Position numbers and translations under genes: made by a program
Shown here: one piece after another, positions 1 to 7,403 of the stretch
Layout of the letters: each line of letters starts with the position of its first letter
Numbering within the stretch: the stretch's first letter is position 1
Source of the DNA: Streptomyces rimosus subsp. rimosus
GTDB lineage: Bacteria > Actinomycetota > Actinomycetes > Streptomycetales > Streptomycetaceae
Length of the DNA: 64,000 bases
Direction of reading: 5' to 3'
NCBI RefSeq assembly: GCF_000720725.1
Contig: NZ_JOCQ01000032.1
Location: 20,442-84,441 of the forward strand
Notes under the pieces: model-generated
The model's database searches: none
What the model saw: only the letters and a program-made list of their open reading frames with translations
Told to the model about the DNA's origin: nothing

Positions 1-2
1 CG

Positions 3-281
3 GTACGGATCAGCCTCGTCACGGACGACGGATCGCTCGCCTTCGGCGCCGGACCGCACGCCTGCCCCGGGCGCGCCCACGCCCGGGCCCTCGCGGCCGG
101 AGTGCTGGACGCGCTGCTCGTATGCGGCTGTCGACTCGTCGGGCCGGATTCCGCGTATGAGCCGTATGAGCCGTCCGAACCGTCCGAACCGTCCGAACCG
201 TCCGAGTATGGGCCGTACGAGCCGTCCGAACCGTCCGCGAACCTGCGGGTGCCGGTGAGGCTGGAGGTGACGTGCGCGTGA
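3..281 (+). CDS. Cytochrome P450, C-terminal fragment (5' end outside window)
   Basis: The frame is open from the window edge and encodes the P450 heme-ligand loop FGAGPHACPG (pattern FxxGxHxCxG; the Cys is the heme thiolate), followed by the L-helix RAHARALAAGVLDALL. This is the last ~92 residues of a heme monooxygenase; substrate unknown. About 30 residues before the end the protein runs into a Pro-Ser-Glu repeat (PSEPSEPSEPSE, then YGPYEPSEPSE), encoded by repeats of ccgtccgaa, where P450s normally have a short beta-sheet. The stop overlaps the next gene's GTG (GTGA), so the two are probably cotranscribed. The rest of the enzyme and any redox partner lie upstream of the window. Confidence 0.9.
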   Translation, partial: VRISLVTDDGSLAFGAGPHACPGRAHARALAAGVLDALLVCGCRLVGPDSAYEPYEPSEPSEPSEPSEYGPYEPSEPSANLRVPVRLEVTCA

Positions 282-1138
282 GTGCTGAAACCAGCAGGCC
301 AACAGGTGCCGACCGCACGGATCGAACCCGTACCTTCCACGCCCTCCACCACCGCGACGCGCCGCTCCTGCTCCCCAACGCCTGGGACGCCGCCTCGGCC
401 GTCGCCCTCGCGGCCGCGGGCTTCGCCGCGGTCGGCACCACGAGCCTGGGTGTCGCCGCCGCCCTCGGCGAACCCGACGGGCAGGGATCGGCTCTCGTAC
501 GGGACGCCACGCTCGCCCTCGCTCGGCGGCTGGGCAGCCGCCTGGCCTGCCCGTACACGGTGGACATCGAGGGCGGCTTCGGCGGTGGGCCGGAGGAAGT
601 GGGGCAACTGGCGCGGGAGTTGGCCGGGGCGGGCGCCTCCGGCGTCAACCTGGAGGACGGGCTGCCGGGGCGCGCGGGGGACGGCCCGCTGGTCCCGGCC
701 CAGGAGCAGGCCGAGTTGATCCGAGCCGTCAAGGAGAGTGCGCCGGGCCTCTACGTCAACGCCCGCATCGATACGCACTGGCTCGTGGCGGACCCCGCCG
801 AACGGCCGCTGGACGAGACGCTGCGACGCGCCGAAACGTATCTGTCGGCCGGGGCGGACGGGATCTTCGTACCGGGGGTCGCCGACGAGCGGGCCATCGC
901 CACACTCGTCGCGGCCATCCCGGCGCCGCTGAACATCCTGTACGCGCCGGGCCGCCACCGCCTCGCCCGCTTGGCGGAGCTGGGAGTACGGCGCGTCAGC
1001 ACCGGCTCCCTGCTGTTCCGTTCGGCGCTGCACGCGGCGGTGGGGCTGGCCGAGTCCGTACGGGCGGACGACCTGGGGGCCGGCCTTGCCGGGGTGCCCG
1101 GTTACGGGGAGGTGCAGCGCCTGGCGGGGCTGGAGTGA
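278..1138 (+). CDS. Isocitrate lyase/PEP mutase family protein
   Basis: This is a 286-residue alpha/beta-barrel protein of the phosphoenolpyruvate mutase/isocitrate lyase superfamily, whose members cleave or form C-C or C-P bonds on 2-oxo acids using Mg. The N-terminal LLPNAWDAASA segment, GTTSLGVAAALGEPDG, the acidic metal loop VDIEGGFGGGPEE and GVNLEDG are characteristic. The exact substrate cannot be told; many streptomycete members are unassigned. GTG 278 is preferred because it overlaps the P450 stop as GTGA and lies 10 nt after GGAGG (263-267); GTG 272 in frame is an alternative with only a 4-nt gap. Coupling to the P450 suggests one transcription unit. Confidence 0.85.
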   Translation: MSAETSRPTGADRTDRTRTFHALHHRDAPLLLPNAWDAASAVALAAAGFAAVGTTSLGVAAALGEPDGQGSALVRDATLALARRLGSRLACPYTVDIEGGFGGGPEEVGQLARELAGAGASGVNLEDGLPGRAGDGPLVPAQEQAELIRAVKESAPGLYVNARIDTHWLVADPAERPLDETLRRAETYLSAGADGIFVPGVADERAIATLVAAIPAPLNILYAPGRHRLARLAELGVRRVSTGSLLFRSALHAAVGLAESVRADDLGAGLAGVPGYGEVQRLAGLE

Positions 1139-1191
1139 GTGGTGGGGCTGGAGTGAGTGGTGGGCGATCAGGCCTGCGGGCCTGGTGGTGC

Positions 1192-1500
1192 TCAGCCCTG
1201 CTGCGCCTGCCGCCGACGGTGCACCGTGAGGCCCACGCCCGCCGCGCCCAGCACGCCGGCCGCGCCCACGAGCCCGCCCGTCGGGAGCTGGCCGATCCGC
1301 TCGGCGACTCCGACGATGCCGTCCTCCGGCAGTACGGCGGACTTGCGGCCCATCGCGTGCGAAACGGTGGTGTCGGAGGTGCGGGAGGCGTCGGTGGCGG
1401 TGTCGGCGGCGAACGCGCCGCTCGCCGGGAGGGCCAGAACGGCTGCGACACCGGTCGCGACGGCGGCGGTACGGATCACGGAGCGGCGCTTTGCCCGCAT
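1192..1500 (-). CDS. Small secreted or membrane-anchored protein, function unknown
   Basis: A 102-residue protein. The basic start MRAKRRSVIRTAAVATGV leads into a hydrophobic stretch ending in an ASGAFA-AD signal-peptidase-like site at about residue 31. A short polar region of about 45 residues follows, then a second hydrophobic helix (GGLVGAAGVLGAAGVGLTV) and a basic C-terminus (HRRRQAQQG), so the product is probably exported and held by a C-terminal membrane helix with the basic tail inside. There is no LPxTG sorting signal. The start at 1500 was chosen over the longer frame because GAGGAG precedes it by about 6 nt and the signal peptide begins there. No family recognised. Confidence 0.7.
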   Translation of the reverse strand: MRAKRRSVIRTAAVATGVAAVLALPASGAFAADTATDASRTSDTTVSHAMGRKSAVLPEDGIVGVAERIGQLPTGGLVGAAGVLGAAGVGLTVHRRRQAQQG

Positions 1501-1799
1501 GGGACTACTCCTCGTCGTGGCGGTTTCCGGCCGCCGTAGGTCTGCTGGGTTCGTCGTGCGTGGATCTGCTGCTGCGTCGTGCTGCTGCATCGTGTTGCGG
1601 CTCGTGCTGCGTCGTGCTGGCAGAGATCAATCTACGAGGCGTGTTTCACGGCGATCCGTAGGTTGTGTAACAGCCTGGGCCCGCTCTGCGGGCAGTGGTG
1701 TCACGGCACGGGGGTGACCAGCCGTCGTCGCGCCCCCACTATGGGTAACTTTGTCTCGTTACGTACGACCGTGTCCGTACCTACGGCTGCGGGAGCCCC

Positions 1800-2510
1800 G
1801 TGGCGGGAAGGTGGTGGTGGGCCGTGCGGCGCCGGATGCTCTCGGCGGTGGTCCCGCTCGTGGTGCCCCTCGTGGTGCCGCTGCCGCTCGCCCTGACGGC
1901 GGGCTGCGCGGACTTCACGGGCCTGCACGACGACGGGCGGGCGCGGAGTGTGAAGGCGCCGCTCGCCTTGTGGGCCGACAGGACGCCCTCGCCGCGCTTT
2001 CGCGAGGCGGACCCCGGCGACCAGCGCGCCGTGCCGGGCGTCGCGCGGGTCCCGTCCGGTGACATGAAGGACACCGACCCGGCGGCCGTCGTCCGCGCGG
2101 ACCATACGGCTGACGGGGAGCGGCCGCCCGCCGCGAAAGCCGTCCGCGCACCGGTGTACCACGACCTCACGGACGACGGACGGCCCGACCTGATCAGCGC
2201 CGTCGACCTGGACGGACGCACCAGCGAACTGCGCGTCTACAGCGTCCGGAAGGAGGTGGTGACCCGCGTCCTCGCCCTGCGCGCCGTGCTCGCCGGCGTC
2301 GACCTGGCCGCCGGGCACCTCTCCGTACGCGAGCCCACCAAGGACCCGCGCTACGTCAGCGTCACCGACTACGTCTGGGACGGCAGCCGGATGGGCCTGT
2401 GGGACCTCACCCTGGACGAGTACCGGCACCCGCAGAACCCGCTGCCCACAACGTCGCCCGGCTCGTCGGCAAGTCCCCCACCACCCCCCTCCGCCGGAGA
2501 CCGGCTGTGA
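1800..2510 (+). CDS. Lipoprotein upstream of and coupled to a sensor kinase
   Basis: A 236-residue predicted lipoprotein: an Arg-rich start, a Leu/Val/Pro-rich membrane stretch repeating VPLV, and a lipobox ending LTAGC at about residue 36. The mature part contains DLTDDGRPDLISAVDLDG, which resembles a Ca-binding FG-GAP-like loop, and a C-terminal Pro/Ser tail. GTG 1800 follows GGGAG. Its stop overlaps the kinase GTG start (GTGA at 2507-2510), so the two products are made together. In Streptomyces a lipoprotein gene next to a sensor kinase (as CseA with CseBC) can modulate envelope-stress sensing; that role is an inference from position, and no sequence match to CseA is claimed. Confidence 0.7.
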   Translation: MAGRWWWAVRRRMLSAVVPLVVPLVVPLPLALTAGCADFTGLHDDGRARSVKAPLALWADRTPSPRFREADPGDQRAVPGVARVPSGDMKDTDPAAVVRADHTADGERPPAAKAVRAPVYHDLTDDGRPDLISAVDLDGRTSELRVYSVRKEVVTRVLALRAVLAGVDLAAGHLSVREPTKDPRYVSVTDYVWDGSRMGLWDLTLDEYRHPQNPLPTTSPGSSASPPPPPSAGDRL

Positions 2511-3967
2511 CCCGCCCGGCGCTCTCCCTCCGCTGGAAGATCGCGCTGACCGTCACGGCGGTGTGCTGCGCCGTGGCCGCCGTCCTGGGTGTGCTCGTCC
2601 ACAACGCAGTGGCCCGCCAGACCGTCGGCCAGGTGCACAAGGAGACACTGACCGACCTGGACGAGGCGCTGGAACTGTACGAGTACGGCACTTCTCGCGA
2701 GGGCCTGAACTCCGTACTGGACCCCGCCGAACTGCCGCCGGAACTCCGCACGTCGGTGCATCACGACCGGCGCGGCAGCATGGTCGGCACCTACCGGGGG
2801 AAGCGCGTCATGTGGGCGGCGGCGCCGGCCGGCGACCAGGTGATGGCGGTCTGGTCCCCGTACGAGAACACCCGCCGCTCCCTGGAGAACCTGGACACGG
2901 CCATCTTCGGCTCGGCCGTCCTCGCCGCCACCGCCGTCGCCCTCGCCGGCCTGTTCCTCGCCCACCGCATCAGCCGACGGCTGGGCACCACGGCCGCCGT
3001 CGCCCGCCGCATCACGGCCGGGGACCTGGACGCGCGGGTCGGCGCCGAGGACCGGGGGCGGCGCCGCCCCGCGCCGCAGGACGAGGTGGCGGCGGTGGCC
3101 GCGGCACTGGACTCGGTGGCCGGTTCGCTCCAGGGCCGCCTCCAGGCCGAACAGCGCTTCACCGCCGACGTCGCCCACGAGCTGCGTACCCCGCTGACCG
3201 GCATCCTTGCCTCGGCCGAGCTGCTGCCCGAGGGCCGCCCCAAGGAGATGATCAACGACCGGCTGCGGGCGCTGCACCGGCTCACCGAGGACCTGCTGGA
3301 GATCTCCCGGCTCGACTCCGGCGCCGAACGCGCCGACCTGGCCTCTTACGAGCTGGGCGCGCTGGTCCGCAGTTCGGTGCGGGGCCTGGGCCTCGACACC
3401 GAGGTACGGATCGTGCGCGAAGCGGTCGTCCGGACGGACCGCCGCCGCCTGGACCGCATCCTGTGCAACCTCGTCCTGAACGCGCACCGGCACGGGGAGC
3501 CGCCGGTGGTGGTGACGGTGGACGTGCCGGACGGGGGGTCTTCCGCGGCGGGGGAGGGCGGAGGCACGTACGGGACGCACGCGGCGTACGGGTCACAGGC
3601 CGCGTACGGGACGCAGGCGGCGTACGGCGGAGACGGCAGCCAGGGCGCGCACGGGGGCGGCCCCGAACCGGTCCCCGTCGTGGAAGTACGCGACCACGGC
3701 CCGGGCTTCCCGCAAGCGCTGCTGAACCGCGGTCCGCAGCGCTTCCGTACCGACGCGCCCGGCCGCGGCAAGGGGCACGGCCTCGGCCTGACCATCGCGG
3801 TCGGGCAGGCGGCCGTCATGGGGATCGGGCTGAGCTTCACCAACGCCCCGGACGGCGGCGCGCGGGCCGTGCTCCGCCTCACCCCGCCGCCGGACGGCCC
3901 ACCCGCCGCGTCGCCTACTCCGCGGCCGGCCGACCCACCCGGACAGCCAGGGCGTACACCCGGGTGA
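2507..3967 (+). CDS. Sensor histidine kinase with low-complexity insert in the ATP domain
   Basis: A 486-residue membrane histidine kinase. TM1 is near residues 8-30 and TM2 near 128-153, with a ~95-residue extracytoplasmic sensor between them; then HAMP, HisKA with the phospho-acceptor in AHELRTPLTG (His ~224), and HATPase_c with N-box LNLVLNAHRHG, G1 VRDHGPGF and G2 GKGHGLGLTIA. Between the N and G1 boxes sits a Gly/Ala/Tyr repeat (GTYGTHAAYGSQAAYGTQ and so on, about residues 350-388) not normal for the fold. No response regulator is present on either side in the window, so its partner is unlinked or upstream. The 3' end overlaps the caspase gene antisense by 53 nt. Confidence 0.93.
   Translation: MTRPALSLRWKIALTVTAVCCAVAAVLGVLVHNAVARQTVGQVHKETLTDLDEALELYEYGTSREGLNSVLDPAELPPELRTSVHHDRRGSMVGTYRGKRVMWAAAPAGDQVMAVWSPYENTRRSLENLDTAIFGSAVLAATAVALAGLFLAHRISRRLGTTAAVARRITAGDLDARVGAEDRGRRRPAPQDEVAAVAAALDSVAGSLQGRLQAEQRFTADVAHELRTPLTGILASAELLPEGRPKEMINDRLRALHRLTEDLLEISRLDSGAERADLASYELGALVRSSVRGLGLDTEVRIVREAVVRTDRRRLDRILCNLVLNAHRHGEPPVVVTVDVPDGGSSAAGEGGGTYGTHAAYGSQAAYGTQAAYGGDGSQGAHGGGPEPVPVVEVRDHGPGFPQALLNRGPQRFRTDAPGRGKGHGLGLTIAVGQAAVMGIGLSFTNAPDGGARAVLRLTPPPDGPPAASPTPRPADPPGQPGRTPG
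3556..3665 (+). repeat. Imperfect tandem repeat inside the kinase gene
   Basis: Units of about 18-24 bp built on acgcaggcggcgtacgg encode the Tyr/Gly/Ala insert (TYGTHAAYGSQAAYGTQAAYG) of the kinase ATP domain. The units stay in frame, which fits slippage-driven expansion of a permissive surface loop. Confidence 0.75.
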
Positions 3968-6038
3968 TCTGATGCGGGCTGTTGTTGTTGTCCGAGACGA
4001 GGAACAGCGGCAGCCGCCCCTTGTACGGGCCCGAGGACAGCGGCGCGGTGCCGAGCGCCATCCCTTCGGCGTTCTCCAGCAGCGGGTTCAACTGTGGCTG
4101 CGCAGCCGCCGAACCGCCCCTCGGACACGTCACGAGATCGACGGCCTCCCACTTCTTCGCGAACGCGTCGACCGGCTCGGACTGCAGCGACTCGACCCGG
4201 GACACGTCCTTCGCACGGCTCAGATCGGCGCCGAAGATCCGTACCGCGTTCCCCTGGCCCTCGGCGTGGTTGGTCTCCAGGACCAGCAGCCGGTCGCCGC
4301 CCAGCACCACCAGCTCCGACACGCGCAGACCGGCCGCCGACTGATAGGCGTACTGCTTGTCCGGTACGTACGTGCCGCCGGGCGTCCCCTTGAAGCGCTG
4401 GATGCGCAGCAGGCCGCGGCCGCGCGCCTTGCCGTCGCGGAAGAGCGGCGCCTCCAGGCCCGCGTACAGATACCGCCCGTCCGAGGACGCGCCCAGTGCC
4501 TCCAGATTCTCCGGCCCCGACCACTCGACGAGGTTGCGCGGCAGCTCGATACGGCCCAGCTCCGCGCCGTCCGACACCCGGAACCTGCGGATGGACGGGC
4601 CCGCCTCCGAGGCGACCAGTACGGTGCGCCCGCCCTGCTCCAGGACCAGTCCCTCGCCGTCGAAACGGCCGCCACCGGTGGGGTGGAGGGTGCGCATGTC
4701 CACGGCGCGGGCGGCGGGCGGGGCGGCCCCCGTAGTGCCGAGGTCCAGGTCGAAGATCCGGCCGGGCGGGTTGTCGGCCAGCGCCCAGGCGCGGGAGGGG
4801 CCGGACATCGCCAGGCCGGACAGCCCGTCGACCGGTACGGCGGCCTCGTACTCGACACCGTCGAGCGCGTCGCTGTGGCCGATCAGCGCCACATCGTCGG
4901 AACAGTCGCCGGAGGACGGCTCGTCGTCCCCGGACCGCCACCACACGAAGGACGGTACGGCGACGGCCGCCACGCAGAGGGAGGCGACCAGCCCCCGGCG
5001 CCGAACCCGGCGCTTCCTCGCCTCCTCCTCCCGCTCCTGCTCGCGCTGTTGCTCCAGCTCCCGTTCCCGGTCCGTCGCGGAACCGCCCGGGCTGTCCGGT
5101 CCTCCGGCCGCGGTCCGGCCGCCCTGCGGCACCTGGGGTACGGGTCGCGCCGCCCGGTTCCGTACGAACGGCAGCTTCTCGATGCTGTTCTGGCTCTGCT
5201 GCTGGGGAAGCGGCCGGTTCTTCGCCCGTAGCGCGCGGCGGACCTCGCGGTAGATGGCTTCCAGGGTGAGGTGGGTGTCCACCCCGTTCGCGTCCGGAGG
5301 CTCACCAGGCCCTGAGGGCGCTGCATCCGTAGCCCGGCTGCCCCCTTGCGGCCCCGGAACGCCGTCCCACAGCACCCGCAGGAACTCCCCGGTGAACGCC
5401 GTGTACTCCTCGCCCTCGGGGGCCAGCGCCTCGACGTTCCACGGCGTCGAGGTGAGCAGGTACGAGACGCCCTCCATGCTGTCCATGCCCTCGAACAGGG
5501 CCTCGCCGAGCCGGCTGGACGCCAGTTGGGTGGCCGCGGCGGTGGACATGGCACCGCCGGCCATCGTCCCGGCGGACATTCCCTTGATCACGCTGCCGCT
5601 GTAGCAGCAGTCGAGGATGACGATGCGGAGCCTGGGCGGCGTACGGGTGCCCAGCACGCTGCGCAGCCAGGCGTACGGGATGCCGCTGTGCAGCTTCCCG
5701 GCCTCCGTGCCGGGCAGCGTGAGGTACAGCCCCTCCTGTTTGGAGTCGAGGAAGCCGTGCCCGGCGTAGTACACGATCAGCGTGTCCTTCGCGGTGTGGA
5801 CCGCCTGCTCGACCGGGCGCAACGCGGCGGTGATCGTCCGCGGGTTGAGCACCACCCGGCAGTTGCGCTTCGGCATGCCGCCGATGGTCCGGTCGGTCAG
5901 CGCGGCCCGGAGCGCCTTGAGGTTGTTCCGCACGGCGGGCAGCTGCGGCAGGCTGGTGTACGAATCGACGCCGACGATCACACAGGCCGACTCGGCGGGG
6001 TTGAACACCGGCCCGGGGGCGGAACCGAAGTCCGTCAT
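3915..6038 (-). CDS. Caspase-family protease, TM-anchored, with phytase-like beta-propeller
   Basis: A 707-residue protein. The N-terminal ~275 residues are a caspase/metacaspase-like (peptidase C14) domain: beta strand ACVIVGVDSY, catalytic His94 in YYAGHG and Cys145 in ILDCCYSGS. A charged, Glu/Arg-rich coiled stretch (~323-345) precedes one TM helix (~350-366). Residues ~380-700 contain FDGEGLVLEQGGRTVLVASEAG, LLVLETNHAEGQG and NAEGMALG, which resemble the esterase-like phytase propeller (PF13449-like). The caspase side should be cytoplasmic and the propeller outside. The start lies one base after the EACC1 stop, so the pair is cotranslated. Caspase-EACC1 pairs are described in actinobacterial conflict systems; the propeller may be a sensor. 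Confidence 0.88.
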   Translation of the reverse strand: MTDFGSAPGPVFNPAESACVIVGVDSYTSLPQLPAVRNNLKALRAALTDRTIGGMPKRNCRVVLNPRTITAALRPVEQAVHTAKDTLIVYYAGHGFLDSKQEGLYLTLPGTEAGKLHSGIPYAWLRSVLGTRTPPRLRIVILDCCYSGSVIKGMSAGTMAGGAMSTAAATQLASSRLGEALFEGMDSMEGVSYLLTSTPWNVEALAPEGEEYTAFTGEFLRVLWDGVPGPQGGSRATDAAPSGPGEPPDANGVDTHLTLEAIYREVRRALRAKNRPLPQQQSQNSIEKLPFVRNRAARPVPQVPQGGRTAAGGPDSPGGSATDRERELEQQREQEREEEARKRRVRRRGLVASLCVAAVAVPSFVWWRSGDDEPSSGDCSDDVALIGHSDALDGVEYEAAVPVDGLSGLAMSGPSRAWALADNPPGRIFDLDLGTTGAAPPAARAVDMRTLHPTGGGRFDGEGLVLEQGGRTVLVASEAGPSIRRFRVSDGAELGRIELPRNLVEWSGPENLEALGASSDGRYLYAGLEAPLFRDGKARGRGLLRIQRFKGTPGGTYVPDKQYAYQSAAGLRVSELVVLGGDRLLVLETNHAEGQGNAVRIFGADLSRAKDVSRVESLQSEPVDAFAKKWEAVDLVTCPRGGSAAAQPQLNPLLENAEGMALGTAPLSSGPYKGRLPLFLVSDNNNSPHQITRVYALAVRVGRPAAE

Positions 6039-6039
6039 G

Positions 6040-6507
6040 TCAGCCCCTGTTCCGGGCGTCCGGGTTCCGGTCCCTGTCCGGGTTCCGGTCCCCGTCCGGG
6101 TTTCGGTCCCCGTCCGGGTTCCGGTCCCCGCCCGGGTTCCGGTGCCCGCTCGGCTCCCGGGGCCGCTCCAACTCCTCCAGGGCGCGCAGGATGCTCCGCG
6201 CGCCGTCCGTGTCCGACGTGGCGAAACTGACCCGTACGCCGTCGCGTTCGACCGTAATCCTGGGGCGCGCCGCGTAAGCCCTGCGCCAGCCGTCGATGGC
6301 GATCGCGAGGCTGCTGAGCTGGAACGCGCTGTCCACGATCAGCTGCACCGCCTCGAACCCCAGCCCCATCCTCCCGGGCTCCGCCTCGCGCGCCCGCAAC
6401 GAGACCCGCGCGCTGCGGGCGACCGCGGGGTCGTCCGCCAGCCAGTCGCACAGCGACCGCAGCTCCCGGTCGCTCCCGGCATCGTCCAGCCTGACCTGAA
6501 TGCTCAT
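6040..6507 (-). CDS. EACC1-like effector-associated constant component
   Basis: A 155-residue protein. Residues 1-110 match what I know of the effector-associated constant component 1 family: MSIQVRLDDAGSDRELRSL, a central helix FQLSSLAIAIDGWRRAY, and the ITVERDGVRVSF strand pair. EACC1 genes sit beside caspase or trypsin effectors in multicellular actinobacteria and are thought to link them to a regulated conflict response. The C-terminus is an unusual charged repeat (GDRNPDGDRNPDGDRNPD). ATG 6507 is preceded by GGGGGA; an upstream ATG at 6621 has no family similarity after it. TGA-C-ATG joins it to the caspase gene. Confidence 0.78.
   Translation of the reverse strand: MSIQVRLDDAGSDRELRSLCDWLADDPAVARSARVSLRAREAEPGRMGLGFEAVQLIVDSAFQLSSLAIAIDGWRRAYAARPRITVERDGVRVSFATSDTDGARSILRALEELERPREPSGHRNPGGDRNPDGDRNPDGDRNPDRDRNPDARNRG
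6055..6140 (-). repeat. Tandem repeat encoding the EACC1 C-terminal tail
   Basis: About five units of 15-18 bp (core ccggtccccgtccgggtt on the plus strand) encode the NPDGDR repeat. The units remain in frame and keep the alternating Asp/Arg charge. Confidence 0.8.
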
Positions 6508-6714
6508 CCGTCCCCCATGTCGCCGTCTGCCGCCGTCCGGCCTCGTGCCAACTCTCGCCCCATACCCCGCCGCCCCGCCGGGATTCACGGAATGGTGGGC
6601 GTGCTCCGAGCAGCGATGCACCCGAACGAGGCATATTCGTCGAAGAGTTGACGTGGGGAGGAGGGCCGCCGGAACCGAATGCCCTCGGCGGACCTCTCTG
6701 GCAGGATCACCTTC
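6508..6714. other. Divergent intergenic region between EACC1 and an acidic protein gene
   Basis: About 200 nt between divergent starts, so it should hold the promoters of both the EACC1-caspase unit and the gene on the right. It is slightly richer in A/T near 6628-6650 (gaggcatattcgtcgaagag). I found no clear -35/-10 pair or palindrome. Confidence 0.4.
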
Positions 6715-7290
6715 ATGTCGAACGTTTCATCGAATACGTACACCTACACCCGTGTCGGGGCGATCCTGCACGAGATCGGCATGGTGACCGAGGAGAAGTT
6801 GCGCAGCGTCCTCGCGGAGGCCGCCGACTACGCGGACGAGGAGATCGACCAGTACGAGGCGGCGGGCGCCCTGGAAGAGTTCGGTGTGGCGGTCTCCGTC
6901 CACGCCGACGACATCGACTCGATCTACGACGACTACACGGACCTGATGGAGTCCGCCGTCGAAGCCGCGGGCGGCCGGGTCACCATCACCGGCGTGCGGC
7001 TCGTCGAGGGCGAGGGGGACCTCGAAGGCGGCCGGATGGACACCCTGATGTTCGAACGGAACGGCATACCCATGTCCATCGTCGCCGATCACTACGCGGA
7101 GGACTACTACGACCCGGCCGCGGCCTGCGAGGTCATCGCCGTGACCGCCCACGAGGACGACCCCCGCACCTGGCGCGAGCTCGACTTCGAGCGCGAACCG
7201 TACCGCGGTTACGACAACATCATGGTCCTGGTCACGCCCGAGCAGGCGCAGGCACTGCGGGAGCGCCTGGGGTTCAGGTTCCATGAGTAG
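6715..7290 (+). CDS. Acidic protein of unknown function
   Basis: A 191-residue, very acidic, Tyr-rich soluble protein without a signal peptide or TM segment. Visible parts are an N-terminal helix (ILHEIGMVTEEKLRSVLAEA), a Glu/Asp/Tyr stretch (YADEEIDQYEAAGALEEF), two alpha/beta blocks and a C-terminal VTPEQAQALRERLGF helix. No catalytic motif is obvious. ATG 6715 was taken over the frame-opening 6679 because AGGA lies upstream and the protein becomes compact; 6679 remains possible. It diverges from the EACC1-caspase pair, so a link to that system is conceivable but not shown. Its last codons lie in the first degenerate unit of a tandem repeat. Confidence 0.7.
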   Translation: MSNVSSNTYTYTRVGAILHEIGMVTEEKLRSVLAEAADYADEEIDQYEAAGALEEFGVAVSVHADDIDSIYDDYTDLMESAVEAAGGRVTITGVRLVEGEGDLEGGRMDTLMFERNGIPMSIVADHYAEDYYDPAAACEVIAVTAHEDDPRTWRELDFEREPYRGYDNIMVLVTPEQAQALRERLGFRFHE

Positions 7291-7403
7291 CCGGGGGGTT
7301 CAGGTTCTCGGACCAGTCGGTGCCGTTCAGGTTCTCGGATCAGCCGGCGGGTTCAGGTCCTCGGACCAGCCGGTACGGTCAGGTCCTCGGATCAGCCGGT
7401 ACG
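7272..7403. repeat. Five-unit ~27-bp tandem repeat spanning two gene ends
   Basis: Units begin near 7272 (degenerate, containing the stop of the left gene), 7298, 7325, 7351 and 7378. The core is gttcaggttctcggaccag followed by ccggt. The last unit contains the C-terminal codons PADPRT and stop of the right-hand regulator, so the repeat looks like successive copies of that gene end between two convergent genes. Confidence 0.85.
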
